This document shows, piece by piece, positions 23,426 to 35,807 of a DNA stretch of 64,000 bases. Location: positions 1 to 64,000 of the forward strand of contig JAXDDX010000074.1 in assembly GCA_034670405.1 (NCBI GenBank), written 5' to 3'. This stretch comes from Hoplostethus atlanticus (taxonomy: Eukaryota; Chordata; Actinopteri; Trachichthyiformes; Trachichthyidae). Position 1 is the stretch's first letter. Every line of letters starts with the position of its first letter. Both the position numbers and the translations under genes were made by a program. Under the pieces are notes generated by a model, which was not told the DNA's origin, did no database searches, and worked only from the letters and a program-made list of their open reading frames with translations.

Positions 23426-26400
23426 TTCGCAAAATAACTTTCTATAATATAAGCAATGCGCAATAGTGTCCAATACTTGCAGAATGCATAATGTATTACA
23501 ATGCTTATTTGCTAGTGTGATTATAATAAGAATAAGAATAGTGCATGTAGGCTTGTGCTGTGTTTCTTCTGCCTCACAATGCTCACTGTAACGGTGCATC
23601 CCCTCTGTTTACAGAAGGCTCCGGCCATCTCTTCCCGAGGGATTGTTGACATGTCGGCCACGTGCCAGGCCGGTGGAAATATTGCCCCGGCCCGGAGGAA
23701 TATTTATCCCCTAGCCGTGACCTTTTGCGTGTCAGGGTTCAAGGGTTAACGCCACATCATAACTCAGTAGAGCCCGCGGTGCTGATAACGCAGTCTGCGG
23801 GGAGCAGAGATGGAGGGAAGACTGAAGGAGGGATGGAGTGATGGCGAGTTTAGAAGAGAGGATGTCAGGGTCAGGGGCTTTGCTGTAACACTAATGGGCT
23901 ACAGGGAATATTGGAATAAAGGAAGATTAAGTTATCGATCATGGCGGTTGCAAAAACAATTGTGTGTGTGCCAGAATATGATTGATGTAAGAAAATATAT
24001 GAACTAGAAGAAGACTGGAAGAATAGTTTCTGTTATATCTTTACTGTGTGTGTGACTGTAAATGTACCAGATCTGGAAATTAAACAGTATTTGGAAATTC
24101 CAGCTGTGAGCTGGTGATTTAAAAAATGACTGGTGTCACAGTCCCCCCTTTTTTTTCTTTGATTACGTCATGTCCCTTTAAGAAGACATTAAAAACATAC
24201 CTTTTTTTACTGCAGAAGTTGATTAAGTTAATTTAAGCATATTGATACTATAAAGCTGTCTCTTTGATGTTTTTTAATCATGTCTTTGAGTTGTATCATT
24301 GTATGAAACCTGTTCTTTAACTCAATTTGATTTTGACTTGACAAAGTGGGGAGGAATGCATAATACGCAAAAGGGCCCAGAGACAAAAGATGAGTGACAG
24401 AAAGTAACACGAGCGAACTGAGGAAGCGGCAAACGCTTCACGCAGGCAGTGGTTTGACCTCCCACTGGCGGAGGAGGTGCATGACAGATGGGCGGCTACC
24501 GCTGGGGATGACAGAGACAAGAGCGTTAGCTTTTGAGAGGCTGGCACGGTACGCTGTGTCGCTTATTGAGCCGTGATCACCCCGACAGATTAGAGGTGTC
24601 AGAGTCCGAGGGTCGCCGCGGCAATGAAGGATGGCGGCGTTAATCACTGCCGGCCTTCGTTTGTCGCACGCTTAACACACACACACACAGAAGTGACCAG
24701 CTCACAATGCACACACTTACGCCACTTCCTCTGAGCGATTTAAGAATTACATCCTCCAAGAATTACATCCTGTTTGTGTGCTTTCAGTGTGTCTGAGTAT
24801 CTTCACAACCATTTAATATTAAGCCGTGAAACAAAACCACACGAATGAATGAATCAAATTAATCCATGACCTTAACCTCAGGTCAGGGCTTGAGTGTTGG
24901 TGTCAGTGCTCACTACTCCAAAAAAAAAGGAATGTATACTTTTCAAAATAAAATAAATAAAATAAAAATGTTATTTTAAAAAAGTTTTTTAAAATGACTG
25001 AAATTACTCCCTAAGATCCATAATTTGTTACACTACTCATTGTGTTACTTTTCATGTCCAGAATCAGAATCTCATATCGCTCAATTACCTGACAAGCTCA
25101 ATTAACTCAATTATCTCCTGCCTGCCTCGGGATAAACAAACAGCAGTGCAATCAAAGGTGTTTACATTTCCGATGCATTTTTACACATTTATATATTTTT
25201 CTCTGCAGGAATGATTCTCCACCCCCTACACCCTGTAACAATACACACACCATTAAAGTTAAATGAAATAAACAATTGCCGCTAAAAAAGAAAATGTTTG
25301 ATCATATTCCTCTAGAACAGCAGCTCTCTACATGAAAGCCATTACGCCAAACAAGTTCATCACGCAGCGAATCAGCTTGTACAGGTCCCGGTTTCCTTGA
25401 AGGAACTCTCACGGTTTGCCTCCTTTGTCAGGGGAGATTAATGTTTCTGTGCAATTACGCTCATTTTTGTCTCCTCACTCTTAACAAGATGTAATGGCCG
25501 TAAATCTGCTTTAGTGCAGCTAGTGGAGTTCTCAAGCTGTCACTGGGGTAGCATGGGAGAGCAAATGGAGCGCACTGTCTCTGCCTCATTGCAAATGGTG
25601 TATGTTCACGTGAGCAAGGCCTTAAACTGATAATCCCTTACATTTTCATATCAATAAATGTCAGATTTGCTACTCTCTATCACCGATTGCTATAACACAA
25701 TATATATAACTGTTATATTAACTGTTCTAAACAGGTAGGAACTCTCCTGGGAAAAAAACCCTCTGGCAAACAGGAAGTGATGCCAGTGTTTCCAGTTTTT
25801 TGTAATAAACAGAAGAAGAACTGGGTAGTTAGCATGAGCAGCGATAGCCACCGTGGCTGAACAGACAAAGAAAACTTTATCAACGGAAAATTAAAAGGAG
25901 AAAGGCAAACATCGTTATTGCCTTTACAAGATGGAGAGCACTCAAAAATGAGAAGGGACTGAGGGGTGATGCAGATGTATTATATTGTATATATCTATTG
26001 TTATGTATTAATAATTAATGAAAAAAATGTTTTCTATTCAGTCCTCTTGTTAAATTTGGGTTGATCAGATTGTAGTAGTACTAGTAGTAGTATTAGTAGT
26101 AGTACTAAAGGATCAAATTGTATAAATGATAACACAGGTGAGAATATGCTTTCGCACCTGTCACCTGTCCTGTGAAACAGATGCAGCATGGGATTCCTTG
26201 GAGTAAAATTGTGTGTGTGTGTGTGTGTGTGTCTTCTGTCAGTTAATCAAGATACTTGACAGTGACAAGAGTGTGTCTGCCTGCAACGCCATCTAGGAGT
26301 CAGGACGCTGTGTTGCCACCTGCACTTTTCAACACCTACGACAGCCTGAAGCTATGGAGAAGACGATAAAGATGAGAAGAGAGAGACGGATACGAAGGAG

Positions 26401-29400
26401 CGCTGAAAGAGAGAAAAAGAGCAAGATGTACGGATGAAAACGAGAGCCATCGAAAGACGAGAGGGAAGAGTTGATAAGAGTCCCACCCGTCAGTCTTGTC
26501 AGATGTTATTGGTGGCTCATTCACACCCGTGTCAACACCCCGCTGCGTCCTATCACAGACTACACTCAACACAGCAAGACAGGAAACTGGAAAACAAGAT
26601 TACAAGACAAAGATTACACTGTGCATTTGTGCTACAGGTTTACACGTCATGTCAAAGCTACAATACGAGTACAATTAAAAATGAATGTACACAGTGAACG
26701 TAAGTGGCGTCGCCTCGTTTGTTTCCAGCCGGGTTTGGTCAGTGGTGCAGCTCTGCACTGATTCACTTCCCAGGTTGTCCTTTTGCTTACTGCGGACTGG
26801 TCTTGCTGTGAGGCCAACGACTGAGCCCCTTTTCAACTTAACATGCATCTTATAACTCAAGTACATCTTATTTTGGAAGTTTTTTATTCCCATAACCCTA
26901 CAGCACCTCACTTCCTGATCAGTTCAGACGCACACATACACACGGTCAACACACACAAGAAAATTAAAAAGCACAAACCATACAAACAGACGTTGTCATC
27001 TGTACAGTGTGTGTGTGTGTGTGTGTGTGTGTGTTAAGGGGCGGTGGAGGGTGTCTCGTGTTGCCATGGTAACCCCTGAGGCGAGCGGCCAGACCGAGCG
27101 TTTTGGCAGAGCTTGGCCGGAGAAGACGTATGGACGTATTCCCCGGGGCCGGGCTTCTCATGGCCAAAGCTGCACGCCATAAATCATCTTGTGTCCTTTT
27201 AGAAACACGAAGAATCAATTCGATATATTGTCACCGTACCGCACGGTGCGGAAGTACGCCTCAATCCTAATATGAATCAATGCTATTAGCGTATCTAAAA
27301 TTGTTTGGCGAGCTCAATTTTCTTATTGGATACAGATGGTGAATAGAATGTGGCCTTGATACGCTGAATACAGAAAAGATGAGATTTGATTGAAATCAAG
27401 TGCTGCTGCGTGTATCCCAAATTGATGACGATTCAGAACGAGTGTTGAGTCACATATTTAGCGGTAGGCTATGCAGCTTTACCGATGATCAAGGACACAT
27501 TCAATTGCCAGATTTTGAGAATGACACTTAACCAGGCTTGTCTGAGGGATGATTGTGACACCAGATGATACAATGAATGGATGAACAATGACAACCACAA
27601 AATAAAAAACCTGAACATCAACCTAAAAAACTTTATTGGCAGTGATATAAGTTTCCAATTACTTGCAGGTGAAACCAATGGCTGAACTCTGAAACCGTCA
27701 TAAGCTCATTACTTACCTTACTCACGCAAGGAACCCAGGGGAAAAAAACGGACACATTTCAGTTATTACGGCAACATCAGAGCACAAAAGCATCTCTGCC
27801 CGGTTTCCAATGCAACAAAGAAATGTTTGAATAAAGTGCTGAGTAGAGCACGCCCTCGCCAACGTGATGGGTTTGACTCTATGGGGAGTTTATTGTAAAG
27901 GGAATATGAACACGTGGTGGGTTTCTTTTGTTTTTGTTATATTCTTTCTTCTTATATTAGTTTGTTTTTATTGAAAGGTGAAAATCCTTCACCTTGAGTG
28001 AGTTGCACAAACACAGAAGAAAGGAGAAAAATCTTTTGAATGCAAGTCTTTTGGAAACGGTAGTGAAATCCAAAGCTCATTAATTTTCAGATATCTTTTT
28101 TAGTACTTAGCGCCTCTTGAAATGTCTGTCTCTCTTTTCTATGTGTTTTTTGTGTGGGGTGATTCATGTCCAGTTGAAGCTACTGGCTGAATAGATGAGA
28201 GCTGAGATGCAATCGTCTCGACTAATGATGATGCGTCATTGGTGGGCATACCAGACTCTTACAGTGAAGTTGAGTATTTGTACACCATATAAAAGGACGC
28301 AATTGAGGCGTCTGTATGTAATACTTTAGATAACAGCTCCCTTATTCTGTAATTAGGGTGCAAAACAACAAAAAATAATATATGGTAAATAATTATTATT
28401 ACATAGTTACAATTTATACATGCTGGATACTAATACTACTAATTGTATATAGTAAAAGATATAAAAGATATATATATAATATATAGAGTCCTTATATAAT
28501 CCTTAACTCACAGGATAAGAGACATGAGATGCTTGTCTTTTTTATTCATTATCTTTGTCTCTCAGCCTCATCACTGTGGTGTTTCTGCACTGCTCTTCCC
28601 AGAGATCAAACAGTGTGTCCAGTACTGTGACGTCTTTCTCCTTGGAAAAGTTCCAAGGAGTCTGTACAGTCAACGTACATTTATTTAGATGGAAATGTTG
28701 CTTTATTACTTTAAACCACGTATATACATAGTAGCACAGTAGCAGGTATTGTTGACTGTGGAACTAATTCACGCCCTGTTTACGATAGAAGCTACCACCA
28801 TTCGACGGTATTTCCCCTTTTACCGCTCAACCTCTCACCCTCACTGTTATCTCACCCCTCAACCGCTAATCTTTACTGAGGCATGACACCAGCACAGCAC
28901 ATGTCATCTCCAACAAAAGAAGATTTCACTCGAGACATTTGTTGCTACACGCCATGCTTTAGCAGTACAATACCCACGACACGAGACCCAACTGGCTGAT
29001 TGCAAGGACACTGAGTAACAATAAGCCAAATGGGAAATTATATTACCACAGCTAAGTTATGCTCAGTTCAGCGCTGGGATTTAGCATCCGATTCTGTCAG
29101 ACTAGTCTCGTTTTGCAGGCTTCTAATATTGCGTTTGGAATTCAGCACGAGGCTCTCCGCCTCAAAAGAGGTCATCACATACATTGTGAATAGAAATTCA
29201 AAGGAACGAGCTATTGGTGATCCATAATACTCTTGGCAATATGTCAATATCTCTTTGCCATGGAGACTTTTACACTGAGATGTGAAATGATCAGTGTCGT
29301 TTTGCTTTAAAACGCAGCCCAACCACTCAATAATCAGTGTGGGGCAACGGCATAAGTGTCACATTATATACATGGTGAATAAGGATTTGACAACTGTGCA

Positions 29401-30301
29401 ATGTCAAAGTAAAAGTCATCATTATTATATGAAGAATATATGAAGAATGTTGTGCAGGCAGGTATAAAGTTGTTGAAACCACATGAAACAATAGAGCCAC
29501 TTGGTGTAGAGTCACTTGTAAACTGAACTACTCTTGCTTTGCCCTTGCAATTGGATCCCGGGAATAAAACACAGGGCATCAATACACAATATATAACTAC
29601 TACAGGCAAAGTGCAGAGAATAATGTTTTTGCCTTTTGAAAAAATACCAATTAACACCAAAAAACAAAACTTTTAAATTGCAGTAATTGCAGTTGGTGTA
29701 ACGGAAGACGTAAATTCATTCCTTGAGACTCTATAATGAGCGTCTAGTGGCTGTAATTGGTATGGAGGGTTGTCACTGACAAAATGACACTGGCTTGACT
29801 GTAAACCTGTTTATGAAACAGTTTGCCAGGGTCACCCTGTGAGAAATCTCCTCCTCCAACACAGAAGCAAAGCAACGTGACCTTGGTGTTTCTTCCTAGC
29901 AGAATGTTTTATTCATGCGGTTCCATCTGACGCAAAATAGTCTTTTAACAAGAGCCGTTAATTAGCGACCTGGAGACGTCTAACGAGAAGAGTCCAGTCA
30001 ATTACTGTGGTTCACAAAGTGCTTAGCCAGGCAAAAGGAAGGTCCCCAAACCCATCCCTTCGCCCACCTCAGCAGAATGCAGCAAGTAGCCCCACACACC
30101 ATACACCTTGACTGGACAGCAGCCGATGATAGTACTCCAGCAGTACTCCAAGTGCTCACAATATTCTTAGGTATTAAAAGAGGTGCTGTCACTGAAGGCA
30201 ACACCAAGTATGTATCCTACAAGTATCCTAAGTAAAGTCAGCCAGTAGGGACCTGTGAAATGCTCATCAAGCTACTATACTATATATTACTACTATACTA
30301 T
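23426..30301. other. Gene desert, simple repeats, CNE candidates
   Basis: No exon supported. Simple repeats: (CA)n 24676-24690, A/T tracts 24920-24990, (GTA)n-like 26075-26107, (GT)n 26211-26232 and 27007-27033. Non-repetitive stretches with even composition: 23600-23800, 24380-24660, 25310-25640 and 27050-27320. The last contains a near-palindromic RFX site. Conservation is untested. Confidence 0.45.
27060..27073. promoter_or_regulatory. RFX X-box-like site
   Basis: GTTGCCATGGTAAC is an almost perfect X-box (two RFX half-sites with no spacer), in a GC-rich non-repetitive segment beside a (GT)n. No adjacent gene is visible, so an enhancer role is only an inference. Confidence 0.45.
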
Positions 30302-30519
30302 ATATTACTATATTTACTATATTTTTTTATAAAGTGCTCTTATTGTAAATATTGTGTTGTTTCTTTGACATTGTAAATATTGTGTTGGTTTATTGTAAAT
30401 AGTGTGAACCTGTTATTTTGCACATTTCTGCTGAGCATTGCCACTTTGCATTTCACTACACACCTCGTGTGTGTATGTGACAATTAAACTCTTGAATCTT
30501 GAATCTTGAATCTTGAAGA
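30302..30519 (+). mobile_element. Retroelement 3' end with (TTGAATC)n tail, copy A
   Basis: Runs ATAAAGTGCTCTTATTGTAA, ATATTGTGTTG, GTGTGAACCTGTTATTTTGC, CATTTCACTACACACCTCGT, CAATTAAACTC and then a TTGAATC tail. Nearly identical to the reverse complement of 49797-50030 apart from one indel of about 20 bp. A recently mobile non-LTR element or SINE; family not named. Confidence 0.75.
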
Positions 30520-31814
30520 TATAAACCTCCCCCAGTTGAATCCAGAACCTTCGACAGACAGCATTTTGATGAAGACTTGCCTTCGGAAGAAATAGGGCTT
30601 GCGTTGCCAGTTCTTTCTGGGCTGCAGTGTGGCCTGGTGGTTTACAGAGACCATCCCATAACTGAAAAGTCCCACAGCCAAAGTGTCCATTAATATCTGT
30701 GTGACTCATGAAAGCGTCCACGGTCGAGACACAGAACCCCTACCAGCTTAGTCGCAAGTTTCTCCGGATGAGTGTGAGCTAAATGTAAAAAATTGTGTGT
30801 TTTACATGATGTACTTTCATTTATGCCATTTTCATTCACTCTTGCTACCTTGGCCTCCATTGTTTGCACTGTTTGCATGTGAAAATCTTGTAACTTTTGG
30901 ACTTAGGAAGCCATTTCAATAACCCCTTAGGATGAACTTAAAAATGCATGGTCATCGAACTAAAATCAAGGCTGTTTTTCTTAGTCCCTGGAAAGTTGAC
31001 ACTTTGGAGATACAAGGTTTTTACCCAATGGCCACAATGAGCCCATTTCATGTGATTAATTAATGTTATTCTAGGACACAGGATAGGAAAAACCCTATGA
31101 ATAAAAATGAGGAAACCATGAAATAATAAAATAGCGAACAGCTCCACAGATACGTCGTAGCATTGTGGAAGCATAGGAGCAGCGATAATATGTATTCAGA
31201 GATAATAACAGGCTGAAACTATGCTGATTTCTCCCCATCCACCGAAAGATGAAGACTTTTGCATCCAAAGGGGCTCCGAGTGACTCCGAGAGTGTGCTCT
31301 ATGTCTCTCCATCGTGTCGTTAGAAGAATGAACTTGGCCAAGGTGATGTGGGAGCCCAGACTTGGAGAGGCATCCTAAACATTTCACAGCTCTGCACACC
31401 GAGACTTCTAATGAGGACTGAAACTGCCGAGTCATACCTCTCTCACGATCTTTGTCACTTTGCGTTGCTCCCGTCTCAGTTTCTCCCTGCAGTTTCTCTC
31501 TTCTGCAGCAGTAAATGACGTGACCGAAATAAAAGAGGATTGCATTGCACTGCTATTTTTTCATGCTAAAGGTAAAGGGGACTTCATTGGATATTTTTTT
31601 TGACGTGTGAGAAACAAAGTTGCTGCTTCCTACTTTGGATACAATCTAACATATTTTGATTAATGATTTTTTTTTTTTTTAAGTTTGACCAATCAAATCA
31701 TATAACGGATGGATTGTGTTACTGAGCCAACCAGACTGATTTAAGTACACAGACACACACACAGGAACCACCTTTCATTATACACACACTCACGGCACTT
31801 TCTTGAAAGCTATG

Positions 31815-31856
<42 letters not shown>

Positions 31857-31965
31857 GTCCAACAGTGTATCCCCAGTGAGTGTGTTGATTTATTTCCATG
31901 AGATTAAGTACATTGATTGTGGAGACCTGGTGGAGCTGAATGCTGGTTAGGACCCTGAGCTGTAT

Positions 31966-31966
<1 letters not shown>

Positions 31967-31999
<33 letters not shown>

Positions 32000-32043
32000 G
32001 GTACTGCTACTACTACTACTGCTGCTACTACTACTGCTACTAC
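31967..32043. repeat. (CTA)n trinucleotide repeat
   Basis: TAC/CTA trinucleotide run with CTG interruptions. Confidence 0.92.
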
Positions 32044-32137
32044 CCATTGTTATCGTCTAGTCACTGATCGACTAATTGTTTGGTTCTAGCTGTGGCTGTT
32101 TGATTTATGACCTTGCATGATTGAAAACGAATCTGCA

Positions 32138-32140
<3 letters not shown>

Positions 32141-32194
<54 letters not shown>
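32141..32194. repeat. (GT)n microsatellite
   Basis: About 27 uninterrupted GT units. Confidence 0.95.
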
Positions 32195-32196
<2 letters not shown>

Positions 32197-32410
32197 ATTA
32201 ATGCTTACATGCATGCATATATCTGTGCATGCTGGTGTGTATCTGTGTATTTAAAAGCAAGTAAGCATCAGAGTTTGTGTGTGGAAGCTAATGAAGCTGA
32301 TACAGTGCTAATTATAAAACTGTTTATCTGCCTCAAATGAACCGTCTCATCCTCCACTGCCCTCCCTGCAGCCTGCAGCTTACCCGCCGAAACAATGAGT
32401 TAGTGTGTGC

Positions 32411-32451
<41 letters not shown>

Positions 32452-32641
32452 CTGTACATGCATCATTGGTATTGGACTGAAAACAATAGAGTTACAGTGT
32501 TATAGGAACAAAGACTCTCTATTCCTGGCTTTTCTTTGAATAACTAATGGTAAAACCGGAGATTATATATCACAAGTTTGTGATTGAGTAGATGTACAGA
32601 TGAGCTGTGTACAGCAATACTCAGAAGCGCACTTTCTAGTT

Positions 32642-32645
<4 letters not shown>

Positions 32646-32703
<58 letters not shown>
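32646..32703. repeat. (GT)n microsatellite
   Basis: About 29 uninterrupted GT units. Confidence 0.95.
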
Positions 32704-32705
<2 letters not shown>

Positions 32706-33889
32706 AGTTCATTCTAATCTCCCATAGAGTCTCCAGCTCAGGACAGAGGTATTTATCCCATTTGGCCTACAGCCACAGTGGCCACATTCATACAGCACTC
32801 TTATTGATTACAGTTTGAATGAAATGGAGTCCCTCATTACGAGGCTATTGACAGCATTACCAGGCCACAACAATAACAACGGCAACAGATTTGTCTTGTG
32901 ATGCATCTAGGACAGTTTGTTGAAAACGCACTGATGCCCGGGATAGAATTTGTAGCCAGTAGTAACATGTACGAATGCCTGTGTGTGCATGTGTTCATGC
33001 TAGTGCATACAGGTGTAAAATGAAATGCAATATGAAATGAAACAACTTTTAAATATCAAACAGGACCCTACCAAAGTAGTTTCTTTGTTTTGTAAGCCAT
33101 TTCCCAGCAAATAAGAAAAAAATATGTTTTGTTACAAGACAAGTAAGCACTCAATCAGTATTAATATGTTTGAATTATGCCACACAGTTTTTCAAAGTAG
33201 CTAGCGTTGGGGTTCGATAATTGAAATTTCCACTTTGATCCACAAGTTGTATTGTTCTATCAATATGTATCAATGCACAACTCTGTTTTATTAATAGTTT
33301 TCAAAAAGTCAATATCCTTACCAAAAGTGAATGTCAGTGGTGTGAAATAGACGTAGGCCTTGGTTTAATAGTTGCTTCTCAATGCAGTTTAGCATCTCTT
33401 ACTTCTTTGGCAGGTTTTCTTTTAATCTGAAGGAGCAGCAGCCATTTTATCTATACACTAAAATGATATAGACCCTCTCCCCCTCAGTGCCAAACTGTCC
33501 TCTGTCATGCTGCTACTCCAGACAGTGAGTCACTCTGATTTGTAAGCTGGTGGAGTGCACACATCGAAGTGGTTAATATGAATGGCAGAGAAAGGAAAAT
33601 AGATACCCACACACTTTGACTAATTGCTCCCTTTGTCTCTGTCGTGCAAATCTGTCAAAGACAACCGGGTTTAAATTCTGCTGAACACGCCGCAAGAGGA
33701 GCAACAATCCATTGTACGGGTGTTTATGTTTTTGCTGAAGGGCAACCATTTCGCTTAGTCCCGAGTGACAAATAACCGCCGAGGTCTGAGTGATCACTGT
33801 AGACTGGTTCAGATCGGTGATGGAGTTTCAGTCTGCAGGAAACCAGTATCTTCCAATTTGACCATTTTCTTGCTGTAACTGTAGGTGTT

Positions 33890-34082
33890 TAGGGGAGACC
33901 GGGGCACTGTGGGACAGACTAAAAATAGAACGTTTCCATTGGTGAAACATGCTGTGTGGTGCTATGAAATCTTACCTAGGATCACCTCTTATCAGGTCTG
34001 TGATTGATTGACGGCATGTTTCACCAATGGAAATGTTTCTATTTTTACGTGCCCCTGTCCCACAGTGTCCCGGTCTCCCCTA
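33890..34082. mobile_element. Foldback MITE with long inverted repeats
   Basis: Left arm 33890-33957 and right arm 34013-34082 are inverted copies over about 65 bp: TAGGGGAGACCGGG, CACTGTGGGACAG, AAAAATAGAA and TTTCCATTGGTGAAACATG. They differ by a few bases and a short indel. A TA at each edge fits a TA target duplication, as in Tc1/mariner-type MITEs. No coding sequence. Confidence 0.85.
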
Positions 34083-34859
34083 CTGTCTCCCACTTGCAGA
34101 AAATATACCAGGACCCAACGAAAGCTTTGCAGACATATTGTAAAATGGCAAAAATGTGAAAATGAACCAGATTTGTTTCTCAAAGGTGCTGACTTTATTT
34201 TATATGTCAGTGAATTTATCTGCAAGGTGCTTTTCCACATAGATATAAACCTAGGGCCTGTTCACAAGTAGATGCATATCGGTATTCAGGTCATAGAAGA
34301 TGGCACATCTGGTTTTAAGTGCCTGGCTGAAGTCACAAACAACCTGACTAAACAGCCAGCAGCACTGTGCTGATATGAGAGGCTTCAAGGAGCTTCTCAC
34401 TGGCAGCAATATTAGTTATACATGAGTCGCAGCGCACGGGAGCCAGAATGGGGCGGTGGTTGCATTTAGAAGGGAGATCATCCATGAAACCCGTCTCGAT
34501 CCATCCTCGCCGAATTCACTTTGCAACACGGACTGGCAAGGGACAACAGCATAAATAAATTCAATATACCGACGATTCTCCGCTGCATCTCTGTAAGCTT
34601 TGTTTGGGATTGCGAGGGTGCAGTGGATGGAGGAATCTGGGATTCCCAACACTCAGTATGTTTCAACAGGAGGGACACTGAGGAGCCCATCCATCACCAT
34701 GGGAATCTCATTTCCACCATGTGTCTGATGCAAATGAACAGCTTTTGCAATCAGGGGCTGTTGTTTTGCCAATAGTGGCAGATCGGCGGGAGGGATGTTA
34801 GCTCATCCGTCTTCCCTTTGAGTAAACAAAGCGTTGCTCAGACAAGGGGCTCATTTTGC

Positions 34860-34867
34860 ATTTGCAT
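34860..34867 (+). promoter_or_regulatory. Octamer (POU) motif
   Basis: Perfect ATTTGCAT inside CATTTTGCATTTGCATAG in a non-repetitive AT-rich stretch. An 8-bp motif occurs by chance often, so the evidence is weak. Confidence 0.25.
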
Positions 34868-35708
34868 AGCAGAGGATCATATTTACCATTTGCTCATTTA
34901 TCAATATGCCTTTAAAAGGTTTTTTTTTTTGGGTTGTTCGGTGAATAATTACTTTTCAGAATCAAAGGCAATTAGTGAGCACAATAGTCTGCGTTTTAGT
35001 CTACTTTGGTGAGCTTTCTTTGTTTTTCTGCACCAGTTGGAGACAGATGGATGGAAGCAGGGAGGAGAGGACAGACATGATGTCATCCTTTTCTAATCCC
35101 TCTGTACTGTATAACCTTTTCATCAGTAATGGCAAGACCTTTTAGCAAGAAACCACCAAAAACATATTTGCAGGTGCAGCTTTTACGTGCTGAAATAATT
35201 AAAAGTGCTTTTCAGTTACTAGTATTCTATTCTTACACATGGGTGATTTGAAGACATGGGGGGGTGAGGTATGTACGGTGGCCAGGTCACCACCAGCTCG
35301 CTTCCGTTTGCTCTGGCAGGCTTCGCAGCCCAGTGTGTTTCTTGACATTGTTTTCAATATCTCTGCAGTTTTGCTTTTTGAATGATTTTCTCAAGAGCAA
35401 TAAGGAACTCTCTCTGAGTCGGTGAAGTGCTGCCTCCCCTCTATTTGTTTTTTTCCCTCACCCTCTCCTCCTCCCAGCAGAGTGGCATTTCTAAGATTGT
35501 GATCTGATTTCTTAAACACTGCGCGCCCCACGCAACCAACCAACCACACACACACACACTCATTTATACACACAGGTCCAGTGTCAGCCGCTGAGGGATC
35601 CGGGCTAGAGAATTGCAGGACAGCGGCGCCCCGGCTGAGGGATGAGAAAGCAATAAAGCTACCAAGACACTTTTTCATTCTCTGTCTTTCTCTTTCTCTC
35701 TCTTGGGT

Positions 35709-35713
35709 TGTGT

Positions 35714-35802
<89 letters not shown>

Positions 35803-35807
35803 TGTGT
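35709..35807. repeat. (GT)n microsatellite, about 100 bp
   Basis: Long GT run with two GTAT interruptions. Confidence 0.95.

Larger units (their letters stand above)
30520..33889. other. Intergenic with cluster of long microsatellites
   Basis: No exon supported. Contains (CA)n 31817-31852, (CTA)n 31967-32043, and (GT)n 32141-32194, 32403-32448 and 32646-32703. A T run is at about 31668-31680. Confidence 0.55.

Noticed and set aside
34416-34690. Overlapping minus-strand frames in a unique stretch
   Set aside because: No recognised domain, splice signals or codon pattern; likely chance.
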